From positions 117,455,523 through 117,519,522 of the forward strand of contig CM066730.1 of the NCBI GenBank assembly GCA_033961575.1: DNA of 64,000 bases, in the 5' to 3' direction. The translations under genes and the position numbers were made by a program. This document shows positions 1 through 9,364 of the stretch, piece after piece. Numbering within the stretch: the stretch's first letter is position 1; the number at the start of each line of letters is the position of its first letter. The DNA comes from Aselliscus stoliczkanus. Its lineage: Eukaryota; Chordata; Mammalia; Chiroptera; Hipposideridae. Under the pieces are notes generated by a model. The model was not told the origin of the DNA and searched no databases. It was given only the letters and a program-made list of their open reading frames with translations.

Positions 1-160
1 TTTATAACACTTTTGTTTTCTGTTTGTTTGTTTTCATTAATTTGTTAACATGTCTGTCTCCCCCTTCTGGAATACAGACACTCTGGAGCAGGTGGTGTAT
101 CCTATTTAACCTTCAGTCTCATAGTCTTGCTTAATCTGTCATTTAGAAGCCCAATTATAT

Positions 161-194
161 AGATGGATGGATGGGTGGATGGATGAATGAACGA
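161..194. repeat. (ATGG)n microsatellite
   Basis: Short imperfect run of GATG/GGAT units that decays into GAAT/GAAC units at its right end. Confidence 0.9.
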
Positions 195-1306
195 ACAAAG
201 AAAAGAACCATATAGGATACTCTTGAAGGAATATTTTTTTAATTAAGAGAAAATATTCAAAATTATATGGTACTGACCTGGGTATATTTATCACCCATAA
301 ATTCCACATTTTTTTATTTAATACAATTTTTTTCTTTAAAAACTGAAGATTTATTCCCCCTGAGGAAACCTGGTCACATATGTGTACTAGTATTTATTAC
401 CACCTAGATATAGAGAGAATTCTTTTGTAACTGATACTAACTGGTTTATTAATCTAATGGAATATCAAAATGATTTATGGTCAACTCCTGACCATTTGAC
501 AGGATCTTAGTTATCCTGGCTTACATGAGATCTTTCCATGTGCTGCGTCTGCCACTCAGCCATGGCTTACTTTTCTAAGCTGCTCTCATGCCTCTAATTA
601 TCCTGCTGCTGAAAATGAAAAGCGACAATCTGTCTATATCTAAGTGGAGGACACTGACCAGGAGAATAAGAAAAATGGTTCCTAAACATGAAATAATTTT
701 ATAAAGTAGATAATCTGCACAAATGAATCACAGAATCATGAAACTGGATGACATAATAGGTATTTATCATCTAAATAGTGTTGCTGTTTGTTTTGACTTT
801 CTGTTTTCTTATTTTTTAACTCAAGGAAGATTATTCCTAAGTACTTCTGTCAATCCACTGAATTGGAACAAATATCTGCTACTGATTTTCCTTTAAAAAA
901 AAAGTCTGTAATTGAAGGGTTTAAAGATATGAGTAAGACATACGATCATTAAATTTGCTCCAAATCAATATTTAAATCTATAAACATTTTCAATAAAAAT
1001 ATATTCACTGAGATTCAGTATTAAAAACTACAAAATTTTAATTCAAGTAGCTCCCAGTAAAGAAATTAACTTTGTAGTTAACTTTACAGATTATACACAA
1101 ATTGCCAAACTATAATAATCTATTCACTAAATTTATAAATGCTTATTCAGAGGAAATGCTGAAGAAATAAGTTAATTCTTAGCTGAGAAAAGATAAATCC
1201 AGCATTTTGTTGATCTACACACACTTGTGAGGATCCACAAATTTTCAAGATAATAGGAAGATGCACTGGCATCTGTATATTATGTAAAGACATCTATGTT
1301 CTACAT
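195..1306. other. No recognised feature (intronic, AT-rich)
   Basis: AT-rich sequence with no credible ORF, splice pair or repeat that I recognise. Confidence 0.5.
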
Positions 1307-1498
1307 CTGTGCTGTCCAACATACCAAGTACTCAGAGCCACACATATGTTAAAAATGCAGTTCCTCAGTTGCCCTGGTCACATTTCAAGTGCTCAATGGC
1401 TGCACGCAGCTAGCTGTCTACTACATTAGCCAACACAGGTAGGAGCATTTCTATCACAGCAGCAAGTATGATCGGGTAGTGCTATTCTACACCATGGC
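1307..1498 (+). mobile_element. MER5A-like hAT-Charlie MITE
   Basis: It begins CTGTGCTGTCCAAC and holds the 'CACATTTCAAGTGCTCAATGG' type core (1380-1399) typical of MER5A. It ends in a degenerate inverted version of the start (GGGTAGTGCTATTCTA). It is an old non-autonomous hAT element with no coding capacity, inside PRKACB intron 1. Confidence 0.75.
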
Positions 1499-1949
1499 AA
1501 AAGGCAAATTTCTAAATACTTTAAAAATGTCAATACAAGTTCAAATAGTAATTTTGTGTTTGGCTATTTAACAGGAAGGGAAAGCATACATTTACAGATG
1601 AGAAGACATAATTGAATACAAATAGTAATCAAGACTTTAAGTATATAAAATTAATTTTATATGGCTTAATTTGAAATGATACCATATTGAATCTGAAAAT
1701 ACTGTCAAGGTAATTGACTCCTTCATCCTCCTTATACAGATGAGAAAACTAAACCTAGAGAATGATACAGGAAAAAAGGAAAATCACTTAAGATATATAA
1801 TATATCCAAATAAAGGCACTATTGAAAACAACCAACATTTTCTATAATTGATAATAAACTGAAACAAAGTAAACTATAAGCTGTGTGTCTTAGAATCAGC
1901 TTTTCCATTGGATACAGAAGCTGTTTAGCAGAGGTTAGGATTTCCAGTT

Positions 1950-2163
1950 CTAGGGTTAGGCTGCCTCCCTTCAAATGTTATTCCTTGACTTACTAGCTAT
2001 GCAACCTTAGGCAAGTCATCTAGGCTCTCTGAGCCTCCATTTCCTCAACTATAAAATGGAAAAATAACTAAACTACTTCATAGGATTGAAAAGATAAAGT
2101 GAAATTATTCATGCAAAGCACTTAGAGAACCTAGCACATAGTAAACCTTCAAAAAATGCAGTT
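1950..2163 (+). repeat. MIR SINE, sense
   Basis: The order of blocks matches MIR: a 'CTTGACTTACTAGCTATG' block, then 'GGCAAGTCATCTAGGCTCTC', then 'CTATAAAATGGAAAAATA', ending in the 'GCACATAGTAAACCTTCA' tail. Divergence from the family is high, as expected for this ancient SINE. Confidence 0.85.
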
Positions 2164-3049
2164 GTTATGAAACTTGCATTTTGGTTGAACCTAGTCTTCT
2201 GGTGACTTTCTTTGATTAATGCCTATTCACCTTAAGTTCTTAAGACAGGGAGATACTCCGGGAAACATTCAAAGATCATTATGTAAACCGTAGGTTATAC
2301 AGGGGCTCTATTACTTGCAGTCATGAGAGAGTCTGCATCCAAATCTCTACCAACACTTCACCCACAGGCCTTAACACCTTTGCCATGGAGGGTAATACAA
2401 GGCCCCACAGGGAACCTGTGGGGTCTAAATATTTTTTTTCACGAAATAAAACAAATAAAACCCCTCCCAGGTTAAAATAAGTGGTATGTGTTTTTTTATG
2501 TTGGTGACTGTGGCTAAACTGAAAAATGAGAGACTGGATAAGTAAAACAGTTTGGAACGACAACAGTTTAAAACTTCTCAGAGGATTATATACTCATACT
2601 TCTAAAACTTTATGTTTTCATGTATTAGCTGAAGTTTAAATAACTGCATTTAAATTTTGAAATACATATATTTTTTAAAGTAATTTTTAAAAAATACGTG
2701 AAACAAGTATGTAATGGTAAGTATTCTTTTATTAACTTTTAAGACATATCAATATAAATTCCTAGTTCACTAGAGTACAATAGGTACCTTACTTTTGTCT
2801 CCAGAAACTGTGGAAATGAGAATGGAATCTCCCTAGCTTTCAAGTCTTAGCCCAGAAAATGTTTAATTTTAAGAGTAGAGGAATAGGTTTCAATAGAGTA
2901 CAACATAGGTACCAGACGGTCAAAGCTAACCAGGAACTCAAATATCTTCATGCCCAGCTTCATTCTTCTGGAATATTTTTAAAACTAAGCTCCAAAGTCA
3001 CCTGTATGAGACATGGTCCAAAACAAACCTCAAATCTCAACCAACCTGA
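2164..3049. other. No recognised feature (intronic)
   Basis: AT-rich unique-looking intronic sequence. The short open frames at 2321-2563 and 2859-3170 have no recognisable protein content, and the second runs into a SINE. Confidence 0.5.
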
Positions 3050-3230
3050 TTTTTTGGGGGGGAGTGGGAGGAGGGAAAACTGTGTTTTTCCAGGACCCAT
3101 CAGCTCCAAGTCAAGTAGTTGTTTCAATCCAGTTGTGGAGGGTGCAGCTCAGTGGCCCATGTGGGGATAGAACCGGCAACCCTGGTGTTATGAGACTGCA
3201 CTCTAACCAACTCAGCTAACCAGCTGGCCC
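3050..3230 (-). mobile_element. tRNA-type bat SINE, antisense
   Basis: Antisense SINE: a poly-T/G-rich start, 'CAGGACCCATCAGCTCCAAG' body, and a right-hand 'CTAACCAACTCAGCTAACCA' head ending in GCTGGCCC. Related flanks (CCAACCTGAT on the left, TCAACCTGTGAT on the right) suggest an imperfect target-site duplication. It shares its body with the large SINE at 33714-34228. Confidence 0.75.
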
Positions 3231-4194
3231 TCAACCTGTGATATTGTCAAATCAACTTTTCAAATCAAACATTTTCCTATTGGTAGTTTTCAGAATTCTA
3301 ACTTCACTTTCCATAATGTTAGCACTTTTGCATTTTGCTTTCCAGCTACCTTTTATATGTATATTTTCTCTCTTACACTAGATAGTAAACTCCTTGAGCT
3401 TTTATTCACAGGGTCTCCAACTGAAACTAACACACTTGGCAAACATTTTGAAATATATATTGTATATTAATTGAATATTTAGTGATACAGTATGGAGTCA
3501 GGGTGCCGGACTCTTTTCCTTACTGTGATATTACTAATAGTATGATCTCAACTCCAGCTTCTTCAGGGATCAGGCTCTTTGGCTTTGAATTATAATCATT
3601 CCATTGATTACTTACATTTCTAAAACTGTATGCTTTATCTATCTGCTGAAGTTTAAATAACTATATTCAAATTACGAAAGGCATATATTTTCAAGAGTTA
3701 TTTAAAAAAAATACACCGAACAATTAGATATATAACGGTAAAGGTGTTCTTTCATTAAGTTTTAAGATGTCAATAACAATTCTTTGTTCACTACAGAACA
3801 GCAGAATCATGTGCCTGATAGCATTGCTCCAAATAAAAATTACAAACTGACCAACACGTGACATTTCAAATGACTGTTCCCATGAGACATTTGCTATTGT
3901 TTTTATCACTTTCAATATTTATTCAAACTACCATAATGACCTGCAGTTTCCATTAATAAACTTACATAAAAAGTTGGCACAAACATCCTTAAGAACTAGG
4001 CTGTCAGTAACAGTTAAAGCTTAGGAAGGAATTTATTCATAGGAATAATTTAAGTATATTTAGATAAACATTTAAAGGTTTCACTCTGTTTTCTATAAAC
4101 ATTCCAAGATTATCCCATAAATATGAGCTTCAAATTAATATTGTCTAGGAGAGAATTGGTTTAGTAACTTAATAACAGAAACTTAACAGAAATA
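3231..4194. other. Intronic sequence with a possible diverged internal repeat
   Basis: No gene seen. The stretch 3600-3780 (AAACTGTATG..., GTTTAAATAACT..., CAATATT-rich) resembles 2600-2760 in the same orientation, including 'CTGAAGTTTAAATAACT' and 'TTCTTTTATTAACTTTTAAGA'-like blocks. An old local duplication or two copies of an unidentified repeat would explain this. Confidence 0.45.
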
Positions 4195-4866
4195 CAGTAG
4201 TTCCCCATTAGCCATAGCGGATATGTTCACAAGACCCCCAGTAGATGCCCCAAACCATGGATACAATTGAACCCTACACATACTATTTTTTTCCTATATA
4301 TACATACCTACAATAAAGTTTGATTGATAAAGAAGACCCACAGTAAGAGATTAACAACAGTAATTAGTAATGAAATTGAAGACATAACAATATACAGTAA
4401 GAAGTTATATAAATGTGGTCTCTCTCTCTCTCTCTCTTTCTCTCTGTCAAAATATCTTATTGTACTATACTCACCCTTCTTTTCTTATGATGATGTGAGA
4501 CGATACAATGCCTATGTGATGAGATGAAGTGAGGTAAATGACACAGGCCTTGTGACATAGTGCTAGGCTACTATAACAGTTACTTGAACACAAGCACTGT
4601 GATACCACTGACAGTTGATCTGATAACCAAGATGGCTAATAAGTGACTAATGGGCAGGTAGTGAATACACTGGACAAAAGAATAGTTCATGTCCTGGGTG
4701 GGATGAAGTGGGATGGCACGAAATTTCATCATGGTACTCAGAACGGCACAAATTTAAAACTCATGAATTGTTTATTTCTGGAATTTTCCATTTAATATTT
4801 TGGAATGCAACTGACCACAGGAAACTGAAACCACAGAAAGCAAAACTATGGATAAGGGGAAACTAT
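4195..4866 (+). mobile_element. MER44/Tigger7-like pogo MITE
   Basis: Starts right after TA with CAGTAGTTCCCCATTAGCC. It has the family's internal blocks: a 'AGACCCCCAGTAGATGCC' block, an 'AGTAAGAGATTAACAACAGT' block, a CT-rich microsatellite at 4419-4448, and a terminal 'ACTATGGATAAGGGGAAACT'. A second, 5'-shortened copy is at 23955-24482. It is non-coding; the 67-codon frame through the CT tract is spurious. Confidence 0.8.
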
Positions 4867-5601
4867 ATAGATCACAGATGAGTCTATTATTAGTATTAAA
4901 AATATAAACACTGCACAGGCCAGCAGTTGCTAATAAAAATCACTGATATGATCCAATTACCAAGAACACTTTTTGTAATACAATTAGCACATGTTTTAGC
5001 TTAAATTAATACAGCTTTAAATTAAAAGGGAAAATGACAATGCCTCGGGCACAAATGATTCTTTCCACTTTCCACATTCTTTATACTTTTTATACATTTA
5101 GTTACTACATTTGTGTAATTTTAAAACAAAGATAACAAAGTTCTACCTCTACACTGGCCTTTTAAATCTCCAATTCACATACTAAGGTGTGTTCATTGAT
5201 GATTTGCATGATACTACATCCAGCTTTTATGTAGCTCCTGATAATTAACACCAAAACCTTACTGGTGAAACATAAAGCATATAATCTGATCTCACTATTC
5301 ATATTAAGCAAAATGAATGACTAAATCTTTCCAAATCAATTCTCCTTTATTGATATAGAAAAAGTTATTTCCTTCATGCTAAGTTACAAACTTGGCCTAA
5401 AACATGTTACAAACATAGAAGCATTAAGAGATACTATTTACACAAACTAGAATAAATCATCAGGCATTCTCTCAAGTGCTGAGATGTAATTTACTCATGG
5501 CCCTAAAACAAATACCATTTGTTATTTGGTCATTCTGAATTTTTAAATCTGAGATGAATCTGACAAAGGCAAACCATTTATTTTTTTAGATAACAATCCT
5601 G

Positions 5602-5602
<1 letters not shown>
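4867..5602. other. No recognised feature (intronic)
   Basis: AT-rich intronic DNA with no credible ORF or recognised repeat. Confidence 0.5.

Positions 5603-5637
<35 letters not shown>
5603..5637. repeat. (TG)n microsatellite
   Basis: About 17 uninterrupted TG units followed by TATG. Likely length-polymorphic. Confidence 0.95.
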
Positions 5638-5639
<2 letters not shown>

Positions 5640-5640
<1 letters not shown>

Positions 5641-6130
5641 GCAAAAGTTATGCCACCCCAAAACATGTCTTTTGGGATATTGATTTTAAGCTGATTATTA
5701 AGAAACAAAAGACTGGGGGGGGGGAGGAAATCTCTGTCCCTCCTGCTTTACCTACCTAAAGGAATTAAGATAGAAAAACCTGCTTAAAGGAAAGGAGCAT
5801 CCTTAGCATCATAATATAAACTAAATGTGGTAGACAGGGAGAAAAGCCTGTTTCTTAGACTTCCCTCTAGGACCTGTTGTTTCTGGGTGGCCCAGCAGGA
5901 ATTTGTTTACCACGTTTGTTCTTTTTCATCTACCTGTAAGTAACCTACTTTTCCTTTGAAATGCCAGACCTCTGCCCCCTTCTCCTTTATCCAAAATGGC
6001 ATACACACCTCAACTGCCCAATGTGTCTTTAGGTCTCATAATGTACATCCCTGATACATTTTGGAGCTTTTCTGTTCATCTGTTTCATGTCATTTTATTA
6101 ACACAGTTAGAAAAACTTAGAAATGGGGAG
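5640..6130 (+). mobile_element. Possible LTR (ERV1-type), sense
   Basis: About 490 bp with LTR-like composition: a GGAAATCTCTGTCCCTCCTG block, a pyrimidine-rich middle, and a late T-rich stretch ending near TTTTATTAACACAG. It resembles mammalian ERV1 LTRs from memory, but I see no clean TG...CA ends or target-site duplication. It could be another old repeat. Confidence 0.35.
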
Positions 6131-6164
6131 GAAAATTATTTTTTTTCACCCCCACAAAGTATAT

Positions 6165-6200
6165 AGATGGCTGGATGGGAGGATGGATGGATGGACGGAC
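6165..6200. repeat. (GGAT)n microsatellite
   Basis: Imperfect GGAT/GGAC units about 800 bp from the PRKACB coding exon, inside intron 1. Confidence 0.9.
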
Positions 6201-6966
6201 AGTCAAATATTTGTATAACCATAGAGAAATTCAATTTTCATGGTTTTTTTTTTTTACTGTTTGGGGTAACGTGTGGTGTGCCTACACTTTCAGCTCTCAG
6301 AAGAAACCCACCGTTTTCTGGAAGCTCTTCAACTCCGAGTGACCTTTAAGTTTTACAGAAATTGTAGCAGAGTCTTGAAACATCTTTAGAAAAAGCAAGC
6401 CAGCCTCTCTTTCTGTACTGGATAAAACTGCTGTTTAGTCTTACCGTATTTCCCATGCCTGATCGGAAGAGGGAGGGTCTCTAACCCACAGTGCCCACTC
6501 CGGATTCACCTTACCTGCAGGGAGCTAGCCGAGCAGCCCTCACCTTGCTTGTGATAAGGTTTGGTTGCAACCGTGATGGAGGGAAAAGAGCCCATTCTGC
6601 TCGCAGCACTACCTGTGGCTCTCAAAGAAGTGTGTGTTGGGGGGGAAGAAGGGCTGGGATGGTACAAGGGAGTTCTTCACCCCGACCCTATTTGGGGAAG
6701 CGTTTCAGGATGTGCGAGTGCCCCTCGCTCTAGGGAGCAAGGCAATCGCGGGGACCGCTCCTCTCTCTCCGCTCCATCCGGCCCTTCGCGCGCAGCCCTC
6801 AGACCGGCGCTGGGGGGAGGCAGGGGGAGGAGCAGGCAGCCGGTCCCCAGGGCCCCCTCCAGCAGCTCCCTTTGGCCGCCGCGAGGCCTGGGCCATGCCC
6901 GCAGTCTCGGGGCACCGACCCAGAGCGGTGCTGGCTGGCCCCCGCCCTCCCCAGCGCCGGCCTTTG

Positions 6967-6972
6967 ACTCAC
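6967..6972 (-). other. PRKACB: Splice donor of PRKACB exon 1
   Basis: The plus-strand sequence ACTCAC reads GTGAGT on the minus strand, directly after the coding exon (AGCG|GTGAGT). It matches the donor consensus perfectly at the intron positions. It splits a Val codon after its first base (phase 1), as expected for the exon 1 to exon 2 junction of the PKA catalytic subunit genes. Confidence 0.93.
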
Positions 6973-7018
6973 CGCTCTCCACCTCGCTGCCTTTCTTGGC
7001 GGTCGCCGCGTTCCCCAT
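6973..7018 (-). CDS. PRKACB: PRKACB first coding exon (PKA catalytic subunit beta, C-beta-1)
   Basis: PRKACB encodes a catalytic subunit of cAMP-dependent protein kinase, a Ser/Thr kinase held inactive by regulatory subunits until cAMP releases it. This exon holds the start ATG (7018-7016) and 15 codons, MGNAATAKKGSEVES, plus the first base of a Val codon. That matches C-beta-1; C-alpha reads AAAA...EQES at the differing positions, so the beta paralogue is meant. Gly2 is the N-myristoylation site, and Ser11 corresponds to mature Ser10, a phosphorylation site in PKA C subunits. The start has a strong context (G at -3 and +4). The kinase domain lies in later exons to the left of position 1. Only the alternative first exon specific to C-beta-1 is present; the C-beta-2 N-terminal exon was looked for and not seen. 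Confidence 0.95.
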
Positions 7019-7192
7019 GACTGGGCGATGGGAAGAGGGGGTCCGGGAGGGAAATGGGGGGCTGGGGCCGTCCCCGCCGCTCCCGCTTCTGCACCGGGGA
7101 GAGCGGTGAGGGTTCCCGGCGCTGATGCCCAGAGTCCCGGCGGGAAGACTGGGCCGACTCTGAGCGCGGGGCTTCGGCGAACTCCTCTGCCC

Positions 7193-7221
7193 GGGCGGCG
7201 GCAGCGGCGGCGGCGGCGGCT
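7193..7221. repeat. Short (CGG)n tract in the PRKACB 5' region
   Basis: GGCGGCGGCAGCGGCGGCGG-type tract with one CAG interruption. On the PRKACB strand it reads as GCC repeats about 175-205 bases before the start codon, probably in the 5'UTR or at the transcription start. Confidence 0.85.
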
Positions 7222-7328
7222 GCGAGCAGACACTCCCCCTTCCCCCGCCCCGCCCTCCCCGCGCGCTCTCGCGCGGCCGCGCGCCCCCCAGGGTCCCGGC
7301 CCCTCTCCGCCGGCGGGGGGCGCGCGCG

Positions 7329-7342
7329 CCGGAAGTGACGCG
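7329..7342 (+). promoter_or_regulatory. ETS site fused to a CRE half-site
   Basis: CCGGAAGTGACGCG combines a consensus ETS/GABP core (CCGGAAGT) with the CRE half-site TGACG. Such composites are frequent near transcription starts of CpG-island promoters. Its position about 310 bp from the PRKACB start codon fits a core promoter role. Binding is inferred from the motif only. Confidence 0.6.
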
Positions 7343-7720
7343 CAGGCCAGGGACGCGGAGGGGCCGACCGCGGGGGATCGGGCTGCTGGAGGTGGCCTCG
7401 GGCGGCCTCTACACGCCGGTCCGCAGCCCGCCGAGCCGGATGGGGTCACCCGCGTTGGGGTTCGAATGCCCATCACCGAGATGTGGAAGGCGGCGTGAGA
7501 ACCGTTAGCTGTGAGGAGCCCGTAGTCTCTCCGCCTGGCGTCGCCCGTGTCCTGGAGCGGGGCCGCCCGAGGCCGGGCAGGGGCTCGGGGAGCTTGGGGC
7601 TCCGCATCGCCCGGATGCTCCCAGAAAGGCCGCCTTCTGCACCGAGCTCCTGCTGTCAGCGAACCGCTCCGCGGAGTAGTGCACTCGGCGAGGGGACATC
7701 CCTCCTGCTCGCCTCTGGAC

Positions 7721-8409
7721 CAGGAGGACTGGTCAGCGTCAGCCGCGGAAACAGCCTCGTCCCTAATCGTGGTCCCGAGATCCTCTCTTCACCCTGCAGA
7801 TCAGGTATTCGCTGAGCCCACCACGTTGTTCTCCAGGCTCTTAGGCAGCAGTCGCAAGCCCTTGGATGTTTTCAGCGCCGCCTTCGCTCGCCGTGGTTTT
7901 GCGGCATTGCTCTCACAGATTTTATCAGACATCCCTGGCGGAGATCAAGGAAAATACTGTTTCTGCAGACTGTCTATTGTGCGGCATGGTTTGTAGCAGC
8001 TTTCTGAGTAGGTGTCAAAATAAACGCATTCCCAGTTGGTAGTTGCGTGTTTATTAACATACACCTTAGAGCGCTTCAATTTGCGAATAGCTTTACTTAT
8101 TGAGTAAGTTATGTGGCACCCTAGTGTTTGTTGTTGTGGTTGCATGTTCCTTTGAACTTTGCGCTGCATTTATTACAAGTGTAGTGTAGAAAGATGTTCA
8201 TTTCCCGAGGTGCAGAGGCCACCTAAATTTATTTTGTATACCCAAGGCAGTAGGTGTTTAATGGGAGCCTGTTGACTTTTTGAGAGTAAGCCAAGGAAAT
8301 GTCTCAGAATTAAAAAAAAAATATGTATGTATCTTTCATTACTGACAAAAACGGAATGGCAACTGTAGAAGTTTGTCAGTAAGCTCTTCCCTGCTATTTT
8401 TATTACGAA
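7721..8409. other. Upstream flank of the PRKACB CpG island
   Basis: Composition falls from GC-rich to AT-rich. The GC-rich part to about 7950 stays open in one plus-strand frame, but no protein similarity is recognised and no clear splice donor was found. A divergent non-coding transcript from the island is possible but unsupported. Confidence 0.4.
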
Positions 8410-8414
8410 TTCTG

Positions 8415-8645
8415 TTAAATAATTCTAACAAACATTTATATCACATGTACTGTATTCCAAGTATTTATACAAATAGTAATTCATTTCATCCTCAAGAACT
8501 CTATAAGATAGGTTGCTTTAACATCATTATTTTACTTAGGAGCAAACTGAGGCACAAAGAAGTTAAGCAACTTACCCTAAGTTACACAGCTATTATCCGG
8601 TGATAGCAGGATTTGAACCTAGGTAGTTGGGCTCCACAGTCTGAC
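8415..8645 (-). repeat. MIR SINE, antisense
   Basis: Reads as the MIR reverse complement: 'AACTGAGGCACAAAGAAGTT', 'AAGCAACTTACCCTAAGTTA' and 'GCAGGATTTGAACCTAGGTA' blocks in order. Confidence 0.85.
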
Positions 8646-9364
8646 CTTTTGTCCATAATGTTGCTCAGAAGCTTGTGGATGTTGTGGTAAATTCCTTTCT
8701 CCCCATTTGAAATCCCATTGACTTGAAAAGATATGTGCACAATGAGTTTACTTCTTGGGGAAATGCATTATATTTTTTATAGGTTTTCATTAAACCCAAG
8801 TAATATAAAAAAAGTAATGGAAGGATTTGGACTAGATGTGTGATTTTTGTGTCAGCATGCAACAATATTGCAACAGTGTGGCATCACCTGGATCACATTT
8901 CATTTTGTGTTGTGGATGTGACATTTTGCCCTGCATATATAGAAAGTTCAATAAATAGCATTAAGCTACATATATACCCAATTAAAGACAACTTTTTGAT
9001 ATACTTTGTTCTACATGGTATCTAAATAGAATCCTGAAATACTCATATTTTCCTTATTGAGGTGAGTTTTAAAATGTATGCTTTTTTAGAGACGAGCTTT
9101 AATAATAAAACAGTGGTTATATGCATAATTTGTCCCTTATCATAATTTTGACTTCTAGGTCTCTAATAAGAGGGCAGCCATCTATTTAGTAAATCATTAA
9201 TTTGCAAAGGAGACAGCGATTACAGAGTTAGATACATAATAACTATATCCTGGAAAATCAATAGGCAAAATATTCAGCTTTACAAAATTTTTCCCTTTCT
9301 CAATTTCACTTATTGGTTAAGAAAGTAAATTAATTGTTAATCAAGAAAAAAATGATCGATTGGA
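8646..9364. other. No recognised feature
   Basis: AT-rich sequence. Small frames at 8665-8865 and 8840-9025 overlap on opposite strands and carry no recognisable content. Confidence 0.5.

Larger units (their letters stand above)
1..6972 (-). other. PRKACB: PRKACB intron 1 (5' part, runs off the window)
   Basis: On the minus strand this is the sequence directly downstream of the PRKACB first-exon donor at 6972. Exon 2 is not in the window, so the intron continues past position 1. It holds repeats (MER5A-like, MIR, SINE, MER44/Tigger7-like and microsatellites, listed separately). I saw no other convincing exon in it. Intron status follows from the exon and donor; alternative internal first exons of PRKACB, known in other mammals, cannot be excluded. 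Confidence 0.85.
7019..7480 (-). promoter_or_regulatory. PRKACB: PRKACB 5'UTR and core promoter region
   Basis: On the minus strand this is the sequence just upstream of the start codon. The nearer part should be 5'UTR and the farther part promoter; the exact transcription start cannot be read from sequence. It contains a CGG/GCC triplet tract (7193-7221), several GC boxes, alternating GCGCGC runs and an ETS/CRE-half composite site (listed separately). Confidence 0.7.
6700..7720. promoter_or_regulatory. PRKACB: CpG island at the PRKACB C-beta-1 promoter
   Basis: An abrupt switch from AT-rich DNA to very GC-rich, CpG-dense sequence, densest at about 6770-7450 (GCGCGC tracts at 7260-7330). The coding start of PRKACB at 7018 lies inside it, so it marks the promoter of the C-beta-1 transcript, read leftward. 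Long open frames on both strands here come from stop-poor GC-rich sequence and are not genes. There is no TATA box in a useful position, which fits a dispersed CpG-island promoter. Confidence 0.9.

Noticed and set aside
7457..7470. GGGGTTCGAATGCC, resembling a tRNA B box
   Set aside because: No A box, cloverleaf or terminator at proper spacing. An isolated match in GC-rich DNA.
6561..7498. Long overlapping open frames on both strands (up to 225 codons) in CpG island 1
   Set aside because: GC-rich DNA is poor in stop codons. Frames overlap in several phases and directions, are Arg/Pro/Gly/Ala-rich and match no known protein. Only the 15-codon PRKACB exon is supported.
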